This document shows positions 1 to 8,699 of a stretch of 64,000 nucleotides of DNA, piece after piece. Position 1 is the first letter of the stretch. Each line of letters opens with the position of its first letter. The translations under genes and the position numbers were made by a program. The notes beneath the pieces are model-generated. The model saw nothing but the letters and a program-made list of their open reading frames with translations, did not search any database and was not told the DNA's origin. The stretch covers positions 124,001-188,000 of the forward strand of contig CANNCP010000007.1 of assembly GCA_947503145.1 (NCBI GenBank). Direction: 5' to 3'. Source of the stretch: an uncultured Roseovarius sp. (GTDB lineage Bacteria; Pseudomonadota; Alphaproteobacteria; Rhodobacterales; Rhodobacteraceae).

Positions 1-312
1 CTGAAGCTGGTCGATACCGGTGCCATTACCGGATCCACCAAAGGCGCAAAACACGGCGAGCTTGGCCATACCCAGTTCCTGCCCGGCAACGCGCTGCGCT
101 ACGGCGTCGATGCCAATGGCGACGGGCAGGTTGATTTCTATAATCAAGCCGACGCGCTGGCCTCCACCGCAAATTTCCTGCGTCAAAAAGGCTGGAAACC
201 GGGTGTGGGATACGGAGAAGGCCAGGCTAACTTTGACGTGATCAAGCAATGGAATGCAGCTGCTGTCTACCAAAAAGCCATTGCCATCATGGCCGCGCGG
301 ATCGACGGATAA
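1..312 (+). CDS. Lytic murein transglycosylase, C-terminal part (MltB/SLT_2 type), 5' truncated by window edge
   Basis: The reading frame is open from base 1 to the TAA at 310-312 and gives 103 residues, so the N-terminal part lies outside the window. The segment GHTQFLPGNALRYGVD, followed by a DANGDGQVDFYN stretch and DALASTANFL, matches the part of MltB-type (SLT_2) transglycosylases after the catalytic Glu: G-x-TQF-x-P, then DxDGDGxxD, then DALAS-AxxL. These enzymes cleave the MurNAc-GlcNAc bond of peptidoglycan in the periplasm and make 1,6-anhydro ends. The catalytic Glu and any signal peptide are not visible here, so activity and localisation are inferred from the family. A hairpin follows the stop codon. 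Confidence 0.85.
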   Translation: MKLVDTGAITGSTKGAKHGELGHTQFLPGNALRYGVDANGDGQVDFYNQADALASTANFLRQKGWKPGVGYGEGQANFDVIKQWNAAAVYQKAIAIMAARIDG

Positions 313-322
313 GGACGGGAAT

Positions 323-342
323 AGCAGCGTTTTTACGCTGCT
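323..342. terminator. Hairpin between transglycosylase gene and tRNA-Leu
   Basis: AGCAGCGT and ACGCTGCT form a perfect 8-bp stem around a TTTT loop. It sits 10 bases after the stop codon of the + strand gene and beyond the 3' end of the - strand tRNA. Flanking U-tracts are weak on both strands, so it may be a weak bidirectional terminator or only a processing hairpin. Confidence 0.4.
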
Positions 343-371
343 ATAAATATGGGGGCTTCGGCGTTTTTTTC

Positions 372-458
372 TGGTGCGGGCGGTGGGACTCGAACCCACA
401 CGGGGCTAAGCCCCAACAGATTTTAAGTCTGGTATGTCTACCATTCCATCACGCCCGC
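372..458 (-). tRNA. tRNA-Leu (anticodon UAA)
   Basis: Read on the - strand the sequence begins GCGGGCGTGATGGAATGGTAG and ends with the complementary CGCCCGC, a discriminator A and an encoded CCA (372-374). The anticodon loop CTTAAAA carries UAA, which reads leucine UUA codons. The long variable arm (GGGGCTTAGCCCC, a perfect stem) marks a class II tRNA and fits leucine. The T arm GTGGG-TTCGAGT-CCCAC is intact. The first anticodon-stem pair (C27:U43) appears mismatched. Length is 87 nt including CCA. Confidence 0.96.
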
Positions 459-506
459 ATCTGGGCGCGACAATAGCCAACGGCGGATGCGTGTAAACCC
501 GCGCCG

Positions 507-1064
507 TTACAATTCCTGCTCCATTGCCTCCAGCACCGGCAGCAGGCTGCGCTCGTTCAGCCAGGGGTTCATGTCCAGCGCGGCGCGCAGGGCCAGCGCC
601 GCTTCGCCGGTCCGCTCCAGCCGCATCAGCGTCAGCGCCAGACCGGTCCGCGCCGCGACGTGCTGCGGCACAAGGGCGATTGCGCGCTCCAGATCGGGCA
701 GTGCGGCCTCGTATTCCTCGCGCAGGAAGTGGGCAAAGGCGCGCTGGTTGTACCCTTCTGCATAGTCCGGGCAATATTCAACCAACGCATGAAACGCCTT
801 GAGCGCGCCGGCATAATCATAGACCTCGCGCCGCGCCATCCCGGTATCGAGCAACTCCTGCGCATAAGTGTCCGGTGCGATGGTCCAGTATTCCCACATC
901 GCGTTCGAAATTGCCCGCCCCGTCTGCTGGTCGGGCGCCACCTGCGCCGCCGTCACCAGCGCTTTCAGCGATTCGGTATTGTCAGGCGCCGCAGGGCAGG
1001 TATCGGCCAGCGCGGGCAACGCAGCTGAAGCGGTCAGGATCAGGCTCAGTATCGCGCATCTCAT
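507..1064 (-). CDS. Exported tetratricopeptide repeat protein
   Basis: This 185-residue protein opens with MRCAILSLILTASAALPALA, a clear Sec signal peptide with an A-x-A cleavage site, so it is probably periplasmic. I chose the ATG at 1064 because it starts directly at the signal peptide; an upstream in-frame start would add 12 unlikely residues. About residues 75-150 hold two to three TPR units (ALKAFHALVEYCPDYAEGYN, then a unit with ALPDLERAIALVPQHVAAR). TPRs mediate protein-protein contacts; no partner can be named. It lies downstream of the Lrp-type regulator on the same strand with a 32-base gap, so co-transcription is possible. Function unknown beyond the fold. Confidence 0.8.
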   Translation of the reverse strand: MRCAILSLILTASAALPALADTCPAAPDNTESLKALVTAAQVAPDQQTGRAISNAMWEYWTIAPDTYAQELLDTGMARREVYDYAGALKAFHALVEYCPDYAEGYNQRAFAHFLREEYEAALPDLERAIALVPQHVAARTGLALTLMRLERTGEAALALRAALDMNPWLNERSLLPVLEAMEQEL

Positions 1065-1096
1065 GACCCTGGATAATGACGCAACGCCCGCCTGGG

Positions 1097-1588
1097 TCAA
1101 ATCACGATCGCGCGGCCCACATCCGGCAGGCTGTTTTCCTTGACCGCCTGCATCGCCACATAGGTCGATGTTCCCGCCACATACGGCAGGGTCGATATAT
1201 GCTCGGCCAGCACCCGGCGGTAATCCGACACGCTCTGGGTGCGGACCTTGAGCAGGTAGTCGAAATTGCCCGCGATCAGGTGCGCCTGCTCGATCTCGGG
1301 CGTGCGCGCCACTGCGGCGTTGAACGCTGCCAGCGCCGTTTCGCGGGTATCGGTCAGCCGCACTTCGACGAAACTGACATAATCCAGCCCTAGCAGAATG
1401 GGGTCGATCAACGCGCGGTACCCGGTGATCACGCCCGCCTTTTCCAGCCGCCGCAGCCGCGCCTGTGTCGGTGATTTTGACAGGCCGATCTCGCGCGCCA
1501 AATCGGTGATGCTGATCCGGCCATCGCCGGTCAGGACCCGCAGAATCGCCCGGTCGAACCGGTCCAGCGGAATCTGGTCACTTTGCAT
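1097..1588 (-). CDS. putR: Lrp/AsnC family transcriptional regulator, probable PutR
   Basis: The protein has 163 residues, typical for Lrp/AsnC regulators. Residues about 8-60 form the winged helix-turn-helix (LDRFDRAILRVLTGDGRI, then ITDLAREIGLSKSPTQARLRRL). Residues about 70-150 form the RAM ligand-binding domain (YVSFVEVRLTD, IAGNFDYLLKVRTQS). It is divergent from putA with a 107-base gap. That is the arrangement of PutR, the Lrp-type proline-responsive activator of putA known from alphaproteobacteria, so the symbol rests on family plus context. The ATG at 1588 has GGAG 8 bases upstream; a GTG at 1597 is the alternative start. Confidence 0.88.
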   Translation of the reverse strand: MQSDQIPLDRFDRAILRVLTGDGRISITDLAREIGLSKSPTQARLRRLEKAGVITGYRALIDPILLGLDYVSFVEVRLTDTRETALAAFNAAVARTPEIEQAHLIAGNFDYLLKVRTQSVSDYRRVLAEHISTLPYVAGTSTYVAMQAVKENSLPDVGRAIVI

Positions 1589-1626
1589 CGTCTTCACTCC
1601 ATCCTTCGGGCGGTTTACCTTCTAAA

Positions 1627-1640
1627 CCCGATCTATCGGG
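1627..1640. promoter_or_regulatory. Candidate operator in the putR-putA intergenic region
   Basis: CCCGAT-CT-ATCGGG is an inverted repeat with perfect 6-base arms, in the middle of the 107-base gap between divergent putR and putA. A palindrome here suits an autoregulated Lrp-type dimer. I know of no fixed PutR consensus to match it against, so the assignment is inference from position and symmetry. Confidence 0.35.
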
Positions 1641-1695
1641 AGAAACAACTCCGCCACCCGTGATAACTAGGGTCAATTCACCTTGGAGAGCCCCA

Positions 1696-4600
1696 ATGCC
1701 ATATGCCACCGACCTGCGCCGCGCCATTGATCTGGAAACCTACCTCAATGAGTCCGAAACGATTGAACGCCTGACCGCCACGGCGGCGCTGAGCAAAGAG
1801 GATCGCAATCGCATCAGCGCCCGCGGAGCCAATCTGGTGCGCGACATTCGCGGTGCGTCCGACCCCGGCCTGATGGAGGTGTTTCTGGCAGAATACGGCC
1901 TGTCGACGGATGAGGGCATCGCGCTTATGTGTCTGGCCGAGGCGCTGCTGCGCGTGCCCGACGCCGAGACCATCGACGCACTGATCGAGGACAAGATCGC
2001 ACCCAGTGATTGGGGCAAGCATATGGGCCACTCCACTTCGTCGCTGGTCAATGCCTCGACATGGGCGTTGATGCTGACCGGCAAAGTGTTGAAGGAAGAT
2101 CGCAAAGGTCCGGTTGGCCACCTGCGCGGCGCGATGAAGCGACTGGGCGAGCCGGTCATCCGCACCGCCGTCGCCCGCGCGATGAAGGAAATGGGCCGCC
2201 AGTTCGTGCTGGGCGAAGACATCCAGTCTGCCATGAAACGCGCCGCCGGGATGGAGAAGAAGGGCTACACCTATTCCTACGACATGCTGGGCGAGGCCGC
2301 GCGCACCGACAAGGACGCGACCCGCTATCACCTCAGCTATTCGCGCGCCATTTCCGCCATTGCGCAGGCCTGCACCCATGATGAGATCGCCATGAACCCC
2401 GGCATCTCGGTCAAGCTGTCAGCGCTGCACCCCCGCTATGAGGTCGCCCAACGCGATCAGGTAATGGAGGTGCTGGTGCCACGCCTGCGCGGTCTCGCGC
2501 TGCTGGCAAAATCGGCTGGCATGGGGCTCAATATCGACGCCGAAGAGGCCGACCGCCTGGCGCTGTCGCTCGACGTGATCGAAGCCGTATTGAATGAACC
2601 GTCGCTGGCAGGCTGGGACGGGTTCGGCGTGGTGGTGCAGGCCTATGGCCAGCGCGCCGGGGCGACGCTCGATTTTCTGCATGACCTGGCCACGCGGCTG
2701 GACCGGCGCATCATGGTGCGGCTGGTCAAGGGCGCCTATTGGGATACCGAGATCAAACAGGCCCAGGTCGCGGGCATCGACGGCTTCCCGGTCTTCACCC
2801 ACAAGGCCGCGACCGATATCAGCTATATTGCCAATGCGCGCAAATTGCTGTCGATGACCGACCGGATCTATCCGCAATTCGCCACCCATAACGCCCATAC
2901 CGTCGCCGCAATCCTCGACATGGCCAGCCACATGCCCGACGCCAAGTCGAAATTTGAATTCCAGCGCCTGCACGGCATGGGCGAGGCGCTGCACAATATC
3001 GTGCTCAAGGCCGAAGGCACCCGCTGCCGCATCTATGCCCCGGTGGGCGCGCACCGCGATCTGCTGGCCTATCTGGTGCGCCGCCTGCTGGAAAATGGCG
3101 CGAATTCCAGCTTCGTGAACCAGATCGTGGACGAAGACGTGCCGCCCGAAGAGATCGCGCGCGATCCCTTCGACATATTGGCAGAGGCCAGGGTCAACCT
3201 GCCCACGGGGCCCGAGCTGTTCCTGCCCGAGCGGATCAATTCCAAGGGGTTCGACCTCAGGCACCAGCCGACCCTTGACAGAATCGAAGCCGCCCGCGCG
3301 CCCTTTGCCACTCACCAGTGGAAGGCGGTGCCGCTGCTCGCAAGCAATGCCAGGCCGAACAAGGCGCAGCTGATCGCCAACCCCGCCGATCCCGCCGACA
3401 GCCCCGGCACGGTCAGCACCGCCAGCGCCGCCGATATCGAAACCGCGCTGGCCAATGCGAAACCCTGGGATATCCCCCCCGCCGAACGCAAGAGTATCCT
3501 GAACCGCATCGCCGACCTCTACGAAGAGCGGTTCGGCGAGGTGTTCGCGATCCTCGCCCGCGAGGCCGGCAAGAGCCAGATGGACGCGGTGGCAGAACTG
3601 CGCGAAGCGGTGGATTTCTTGCGCTACTATGGCGCCAATGCCCCCAGCTCTGCGCCCGTGGGTGTCTTTACCTGCATCAGCCCGTGGAACTTCCCGCTGG
3701 CCATCTTTACCGGCCAGATCGCGGCGGCACTGGCGGCAGGCAATGCCGTGCTGTCGAAACCGGCAGAGCAGACCCCGATCATGTCGCATTTCGCGATCTC
3801 GCTGATGCACGAGGCGGGCGTGCCCAAAACGGCGCTGCAACTGCTGCCCGGCGGCGGCGACGTGGGTGCGACCCTCACTTCTGACGCGCGCGTCGGCGGC
3901 GTGGCCTTTACCGGCTCGACTGCAACGGCGATGAAAATCCGCCGAGTGATGGCCGAAAACCTCGCCCCCGGCGCGCCGCTGATTGCGGAAACCGGCGGCT
4001 TGAACGCGATGATCGTGGACAGCACAGCGCTGCCTGAACAGGCGGTGCAGGCCATCGTGGAGAGCGCATTCCAGTCCGCCGGGCAGCGTTGCTCGGCCCT
4101 GCGCTGCCTCTATGTGCAGGAAGACATCGCCGAGGATTTCATAAAGATGCTCAAGGGTGCGATGGACGCCCTGGTGGTCGGCCTGCCCTGGGATCTCAGC
4201 ACCGATTGCGGCCCGGTGATCGACGAGACCGCCCGCAAGGGGATCGACGACCACATCCAGACTGCCCGCGCCGAGGGCCGTCTGATGCACGAGTTGAAAA
4301 CGCCCAATTCCGGCACCTACATCGCCCCCACGCTGATCCGGGTAAACAGCATCGCGGATATGAAACGCGAGATTTTCGGCCCCGTGCTGCACCTCACCAC
4401 CTTTGACGGGACGGAACTGGACAAGGTGATCGACGCGATCAACGCCACCGGCTACGGTCTGACCTTTGGCCTGATGACCCGGATCGACGACCGCGTGCAA
4501 TACGTGACCGAGCGCGTCCAGGCAGGCAACCTCTACGTCAACCGCAACCAGATCGGTGCCATCGTCGGCTCCCAGCCCTTTGGCGGCGAGGGGCTGTCGG

Positions 4601-5139
4601 GCACCGGCCCCAAGGCGGGCGGACCGAACTACCTCACCCGCTTTACCATGCGGCCCGCGCCCGCCAAGGGTGGCGACTGGTCCGCCGAGATGAGCACGAC
4701 CGACGTGCAGAAGGCGCTGGACAGGACCAGCACCGCCCCCGAAACCCCGCGCGAGGCGCTCGTCCTGCCCGGCCCCACCGGCGAATCGAACCGGCTGACC
4801 ACCCATCAGCGCGCGCCATTACTGTGTATGGGGCCGGGCAAGGACGCCGCCGAGGCGCAGGCGCGGTCGATCACCGATCTGGGCGGTGCCGCGACCATCG
4901 CGACCGGGCATATCGCACCGGGTACACTGACCTCGCTTTCGGGTCTGTCCGGCGCGATCTGGTGGGGCGACACAGAAACCGCCCGCGCCTGCGCCCTCGC
5001 CCTGAGTGAACGGTCAGGGCCGATCCTGCCGCTGATCACCGGCGCGCCCGATACCGGCCACGCGCTGCACGAACGCCACGTCTGTGTCGATACCACGGCG
5101 GCAGGCGGAAACGCGGCATTGCTGGGCGGTGCGGCTTGA
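1696..5139 (+). CDS. putA: Bifunctional proline dehydrogenase / L-glutamate gamma-semialdehyde dehydrogenase
   Basis: PutA oxidises proline to P5C with FAD, then glutamate semialdehyde to glutamate with NAD+. The product is 1147 residues. The ATG at 1696 has GGAG 8 bases upstream and is preferred over an earlier in-frame start at 1660. The proline dehydrogenase barrel covers about residues 150-470, with RLVKGAYWDTEIKQAQ and the substrate-binding RRLLENGANSSFVNQ. The aldehyde dehydrogenase domain covers about 530-990, with FTCISPWNFPLAIFTGQ, a TGST NAD site, ETGG and the catalytic Cys near residue 799 (QSAGQRCSAL). The N-terminus lacks the ribbon-helix-helix DNA-binding domain of trifunctional PutA, which fits regulation by the separate, divergent Lrp-type gene. 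The tail beyond 1000 matches the usual C-terminal extension. Confidence 0.97.
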   Translation: MPYATDLRRAIDLETYLNESETIERLTATAALSKEDRNRISARGANLVRDIRGASDPGLMEVFLAEYGLSTDEGIALMCLAEALLRVPDAETIDALIEDKIAPSDWGKHMGHSTSSLVNASTWALMLTGKVLKEDRKGPVGHLRGAMKRLGEPVIRTAVARAMKEMGRQFVLGEDIQSAMKRAAGMEKKGYTYSYDMLGEAARTDKDATRYHLSYSRAISAIAQACTHDEIAMNPGISVKLSALHPRYEVAQRDQVMEVLVPRLRGLALLAKSAGMGLNIDAEEADRLALSLDVIEAVLNEPSLAGWDGFGVVVQAYGQRAGATLDFLHDLATRLDRRIMVRLVKGAYWDTEIKQAQVAGIDGFPVFTHKAATDISYIANARKLLSMTDRIYPQFATHNAHTVAAILDMASHMPDAKSKFEFQRLHGMGEALHNIVLKAEGTRCRIYAPVGAHRDLLAYLVRRLLENGANSSFVNQIVDEDVPPEEIARDPFDILAEARVNLPTGPELFLPERINSKGFDLRHQPTLDRIEAARAPFATHQWKAVPLLASNARPNKAQLIANPADPADSPGTVSTASAADIETALANAKPWDIPPAERKSILNRIADLYEERFGEVFAILAREAGKSQMDAVAELREAVDFLRYYGANAPSSAPVGVFTCISPWNFPLAIFTGQIAAALAAGNAVLSKPAEQTPIMSHFAISLMHEAGVPKTALQLLPGGGDVGATLTSDARVGGVAFTGSTATAMKIRRVMAENLAPGAPLIAETGGLNAMIVDSTALPEQAVQAIVESAFQSAGQRCSALRCLYVQEDIAEDFIKMLKGAMDALVVGLPWDLSTDCGPVIDETARKGIDDHIQTARAEGRLMHELKTPNSGTYIAPTLIRVNSIADMKREIFGPVLHLTTFDGTELDKVIDAINATGYGLTFGLMTRIDDRVQYVTERVQAGNLYVNRNQIGAIVGSQPFGGEGLSGTGPKAGGPNYLTRFTMRPAPAKGGDWSAEMSTTDVQKALDRTSTAPETPREALVLPGPTGESNRLTTHQRAPLLCMGPGKDAAEAQARSITDLGGAATIATGHIAPGTLTSLSGLSGAIWWGDTETARACALALSERSGPILPLITGAPDTGHALHERHVCVDTTAAGGNAALLGGAA

Positions 5140-5169
5140 CCTCCGGGGAACATGGAGCATTAATGCCCC

Positions 5170-5916
5170 ATGTTCCCCATCCGCGATCATAATCCTTCGG
5201 GCCGCACGCCTTATGTGACCTATGCGCTGATCGCGGCCAATGTCGCGATCTTTCTGGCCTACTGGCTGGCCATCGGCACGGATGAACGCGCACTGATGCA
5301 GTTCTTCTACGACTGGGGCATGACGCCGGTACTGGTCACACAGAGCGGCAGCTACGACACGCTCGCGACGTCGATGTTCCTGCATGGCGGCTGGATGCAT
5401 CTGGCGGGCAACATGCTGTTTTTGTACATTTTCGGTGACAATCTGGAGGATGAGATGGGCCATGTCGGCTATCTCGTCTTCTACCTTGCTGCAGGCGTGG
5501 CCGCAGCACTGGCCGAAGTGGTCGCCGCCCCGCTCTCGGAGGTGCCGACGGTTGGTGCATCCGGGGCCATCGCCGGGGTCATGGGCGGCTATCTGCTGCT
5601 ATTTCCCAGGGCCAGGGTCGATGTGCTGATTATCATCGTGATCATCTTTCGCATCCTGCCCATTCCTGCATGGCTGGTGCTTGGCCTCTGGCTGATCATG
5701 CAGATTTCCGGCGGATTCAGCGCTGTGCCGGGCGATGGCGGCGTCGCCTATTGGGCCCATGCGGGCGGCTTCATCGCCGGGGTCGTGCTGACTCTGCCCG
5801 TCTTTCTACGCCTCGGCGGCCCGCGTTTCTGGACACGCACCAAGGGGCAACCACCGCATCCCGAAGCACGCTATGAACTGGCCCGTTCCCGCATCCCGAA
5901 AGTGAGGCGCAAATGA
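5170..5916 (+). CDS. Rhomboid family intramembrane serine protease
   Basis: The 248-residue protein has about six hydrophobic segments. The catalytic serine lies in GASGA (Ser131) and the partner histidine in YWAHAGGF (His197). The loop motif HGGWMHLAGNM (His72, Asn81) is the expected oxyanion/L1-loop region. Rhomboids cut transmembrane substrates inside the membrane; the substrate here is unknown. The stop codon overlaps the ATG of the broken GFA-family gene (ATGA), so the two were once an operon. Confidence 0.93.
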   Translation: MFPIRDHNPSGRTPYVTYALIAANVAIFLAYWLAIGTDERALMQFFYDWGMTPVLVTQSGSYDTLATSMFLHGGWMHLAGNMLFLYIFGDNLEDEMGHVGYLVFYLAAGVAAALAEVVAAPLSEVPTVGASGAIAGVMGGYLLLFPRARVDVLIIIVIIFRILPIPAWLVLGLWLIMQISGGFSAVPGDGGVAYWAHAGGFIAGVVLTLPVFLRLGGPRFWTRTKGQPPHPEARYELARSRIPKVRRK

Positions 5917-6026
5917 ACCAAGCCACCAAGACCAGCTGTCATTGCGGCGCAGTGAAAGTGCGTTAACCCCTCGATCCGGGTCAGATCGGCTGGACCGATG
6001 GTATCAACTCCCCCTCGGACCGCCAG
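5913..6026 (+). pseudogene. Remnant of a GFA-family (glutathione-dependent formaldehyde-activating enzyme-like) gene with internal deletion
   Basis: From the ATG at 5913 the frame reads MNQATKTSCHCGAVKVR and then TAA (5964-5966). SCHCGAVKVR is the zinc-binding N-terminus of GFA/CENP-V-type proteins. In the same frame after the stop, LDPGQIGWTDGINSPSDRQ resembles the C-terminal end of these proteins (typically ...VPVxDGVNHPSD). Normal members have about 115-135 residues, so roughly 80-90 central codons, including the other zinc cysteines, are missing and a stop marks the junction. The ATGA overlap with the rhomboid gene is the relic of an intact operon. Family assignment is by motif recall; the deletion is inferred. 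Confidence 0.7.
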
Positions 6027-6083
6027 CTTCTCAAGCCCTCGCGGGCTTTCCTCGCGAAGACGCCCGCAAGGGCGGATGAGCGC

Positions 6084-6872
6084 TCAGGCGTTCCGGATGA
6101 CTTTTGCGAACTTGTCGAAGATCGGCGCGTTGGCGCAGATCACGGCGCCGCTTTCCAGCATCTCCTCGCCGGGCACCAGCGGCTCTACCAGCCCGCCCGC
6201 CTCGCGCACGATCACGATGCCAGCCGCGATGTCCCAGGAGTTCAGCCGCCGTTCCCAGAATCCATCATACCGGCCTGCCGCCACATACGCCATATCCAGC
6301 GCCGCCGCCCCCCAGCGCCGCACGCCGGCACAGGCGGGCATCAGCCGCGCCAGATCCTGCAAGGTCAACGGCAGATCGCGCCGCCCGCCAAAAGGCAGGC
6401 CGGTGGCAAAGATGCTCTCGATCATCTTGTCGCGCCCCGACACCCGCAGACGGCTTTCATTCATCCAGGCGCCCTCGCCCTTCTCGGCAAAAAACAGCTC
6501 GTCCTTGGAGGCGTCATAGATCACCCCCGCCACGATCTGCCCCTTGTGCTCCAGCGCGATGCTGACGGCCCAGTGCGGCAGCCCGTGCAGGAAATTCGTG
6601 GTGCCATCCAGCGGGTCGACGATCCAGCGGCGCGTCGGGTCCTTGCCCGGCTCCTCGCCACCCTCTTCGGCAATCCAGCCGTAAGTGGGGCGCGCGTTCA
6701 TCAGTTCGGACTTGATGATCTGCTCGGCGTTGATGTCGGCACGGCTGACGAAATCGCCCGCACCCTTCATGCTGACCTGCAGGTTCTCGACCTCTCGGAA
6801 ATCCTTGGCCAGGGCTCGGCCTGCCTTGCGGGCGGCCTTCATCATCACATTCAGGTTTGCACTTACTGCCAC
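6084..6872 (-). CDS. suhB: Inositol monophosphatase family protein (SuhB-like)
   Basis: The 262-residue protein carries the metal-binding motifs of the family in order: EEGGE (69-73), WIVDPLDGTTNF (83-94) and NSWDIAAG near residue 215. These ligands bind Mg2+ and hydrolyse phosphate from inositol-1-phosphate or similar sugars; SuhB also binds the transcription machinery in enterobacteria, which cannot be tested here. Length is standard. The start is GTG at 6872, followed by the usual rhodobacterial opening SANLNVMMKAARKAGRAL. It is a single gene convergent with the rhomboid/GFA pair. Confidence 0.92.
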   Translation of the reverse strand: MAVSANLNVMMKAARKAGRALAKDFREVENLQVSMKGAGDFVSRADINAEQIIKSELMNARPTYGWIAEEGGEEPGKDPTRRWIVDPLDGTTNFLHGLPHWAVSIALEHKGQIVAGVIYDASKDELFFAEKGEGAWMNESRLRVSGRDKMIESIFATGLPFGGRRDLPLTLQDLARLMPACAGVRRWGAAALDMAYVAAGRYDGFWERRLNSWDIAAGIVIVREAGGLVEPLVPGEEMLESGAVICANAPIFDKFAKVIRNA

Positions 6873-7111
6873 GACGCAACTCCGGTTAGGTTAAGAGCGC
6901 GGCTATAGAACGGCCCGCCGCGCCGCGCAAGGAGAACCCGCTGTTTCGCCCGCTTCGCGCAGGTACCGTTTTTCCGGCGGCAGCCGCGCAGGCTGAAACC
7001 GTACACCCTGATACCACGCGGCCAGCCAGTCGCACAATGCGCAGCAGGTTACCTGTTACGACATGAAGGGTCTTGTCGCGGAGTGCCGCGATTTGGAATG
7101 AGCCAGCAGCC

Positions 7112-8182
7112 TCAGTCCCTGCCTGACCCACACGCGGCCAGATCATAGGCGTTCAGCATGCGCACCTCATGGGCCTTCAGCGACGGCCGCACCGACGGGC
7201 CGTAGGCGCGCAGTCCGCTCTGGCGCAGTTCGGAAAAGAGCATCAGGATTTCGTCGCGCGATGCTGCCTCCAGCCGGTCCCAGGCCAGCGCGCCGGGGTG
7301 AAAGCTTTCGGATACGATCCCGGCGGCATGGACCAGTTCATGCCGGTCGAACATGATGTGGAAATACTCGACCATCCCGCCGTAGGCGCGCAGGATGTCA
7401 CGGCCATTGACCAGGTGCTTGGCCGCCGCCAGTGTCTCGGACAGGCCCAGATACATCTCGGCTCGCCAGCCGCTCAGCAGAATGCGATGCTGCGGCGACA
7501 CCCGCATATCGCAGTTGTTGCCCAGTGCACCCGCGCGGATCAGCACCGGCGCCAGCGCGCCCGCCGCCGACACACGCCGCCGCCCCACCCAGCGTAGTGG
7601 CCGCAACCCACGATCGACAGTCCAGACCAGATCACCCGGCACCAGGCGCTCTATTGGCACCGGTCCGCGTCCGGTGCGGATTTCGGTGCCACGCACGAAA
7701 CAGGTCACGAAATCCCACGACTCACGCGATGCCTCCATGCCCGAATACGTGTTGCCCTCCAGACTATCGAGGCTGATCGACCGGATCGCCCCGGCCTCCA
7801 GCGCCACCATGTCGGCATTGGCCGAGAATTCGGGCGCCAGATAAGTGTTGCCGTTCACATCCTGAAAGATGACAGCGGTAAAGCTTTGGGTCGTGCCGTC
7901 GACATAGGTGATCGTGGCGTTGTAGTTCGCCGAAGCGTCAAAGATCTGGGCCGGACCGCCATCAATCGAAAATCGGTCGGTATCCCGCTGGCTGTTCTGG
8001 TCATAGATAGAATCTGACGCGCCAACCCGGCTGAACGAGACGAAATCGTCCACCAGTGGCGCCCCAATGCCGCCAAAGGCCTGACCGACCAGCGCCGATG
8101 CATTCTCGGCCATCCAGTTGCCTTCTTTTGTGTCGATATCGTCCAACCGACCCAGCAATATGACATTGAATGTCGTCGACAT
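7112..8182 (-). CDS. Hint (Hedgehog/intein) domain-containing protein
   Basis: The 356-residue protein has an N-terminal region (1-155) with Asp/Ser/Gly-rich beta-type sequence. A Hint domain starts at Cys161 (CFVRGTEIRT) and continues through PVPIERLVPGDLVWT and GLRPLRWVGRR to a histidine-bearing SPQHRILLSG. The Cys at the domain start and the later TxxH/HRIL block are the autoprocessing core of Hint domains. Such proteins are common in Rhodobacterales and are often secreted, but no classical signal peptide is visible. There are no neighbours in an operon. Self-cleavage is inferred from the family; the biological role is unknown. Confidence 0.85.
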   Translation of the reverse strand: MSTTFNVILLGRLDDIDTKEGNWMAENASALVGQAFGGIGAPLVDDFVSFSRVGASDSIYDQNSQRDTDRFSIDGGPAQIFDASANYNATITYVDGTTQSFTAVIFQDVNGNTYLAPEFSANADMVALEAGAIRSISLDSLEGNTYSGMEASRESWDFVTCFVRGTEIRTGRGPVPIERLVPGDLVWTVDRGLRPLRWVGRRRVSAAGALAPVLIRAGALGNNCDMRVSPQHRILLSGWRAEMYLGLSETLAAAKHLVNGRDILRAYGGMVEYFHIMFDRHELVHAAGIVSESFHPGALAWDRLEAASRDEILMLFSELRQSGLRAYGPSVRPSLKAHEVRMLNAYDLAACGSGRD

Positions 8183-8253
8183 CCCCGCACCCCTCGAAAA
8201 AACACGCGCACATAACTGCTCGTAGTTTTAAGGGACACAGGTTTTGATTGGAT

Positions 8254-8297
8254 TAAAGCGTTTGGAGTTCAGATTGAATCACCGCTTGGGAACGTCT
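8254..8297. repeat. Degenerate copy of the dispersed palindromic repeat (copy 1)
   Basis: TAAAGCGTTTGGAGTTCAGATT followed by GAATCACCGCTTG aligns with the left half of the copy at 32408-32490 read on the - strand (TAAAGCGTTTCGAGTTCAGATG...). The palindrome is decayed. It lies 72 bases upstream of the Hint-domain gene start. Confidence 0.55.
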
Positions 8298-8429
8298 GAT
8301 TAACGCTATCGGCTACGCCGAGATTGTCGCGTGAACGTTGCGGCAATGTCTTTTTGAGGCAAGAGTATCCAGTTTGACGATTTATAAACCGCTCTTGCGG
8401 CGTGACACCCGTTTTCGGGCGGTCCCTTC

Positions 8430-8696
8430 CTTATGCCATGAGCTTTGGTACCGAAGAACCAGTCGTTGCCTTTTTTGTGGACAACATCTCGGGATCTCGC
8501 GCCCTGGCCTTGCTCCTGGCGACGAGGTGTGCATCAACCTCTGCAAACAGCGCCTCGGTCAGCCCGTGCCGTTCCAGCAGGTGGCGAAAGTTGAGGATGG
8601 TGGTCTCGTCCGGAATGCGGTCATCGCCCAACTCGATCCCGGCAAACGGCTCCAAGGCACCACTGTGTCCATCTCCGACAGGAACACCTCGCGCCG
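8430..8696 (-). pseudogene. IS5-family transposase relic with two internal deletions
   Basis: Three blocks of an IS5-type transposase can be read on the - strand. The first (from about 8696) gives RREVFLSEMDTVVPWSRL, the N-terminus. After a frame change near 8645 the second gives FAGIELGDDRIPDETTILNF and RHLLERHGLTEALFAEVDAHL. A third, SKARARDPEMLSTKK, is joined with most of the DDE region missing, and another frame slip in an A6 run precedes GNDWFFGTKAH. The full protein would be about 320 residues, so at least two deletions and two frame shifts have occurred and it cannot be active. The relic abuts the glpR stop codon. Family call is from motif recall; terminal inverted repeats were not located. 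Confidence 0.8.
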
Positions 8697-8699
8697 CGT

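Noticed and set aside
249-476. Small frame over the tRNA-Leu gene
   Set aside because: It runs through the tRNA on the opposite strand and is not a protein gene.
2419-4806. Long open frame antisense to putA (about 795 codons)
   Set aside because: In high-GC DNA the antisense of a well-conserved gene often stays open. Codon pattern follows putA and the product has no known motifs.
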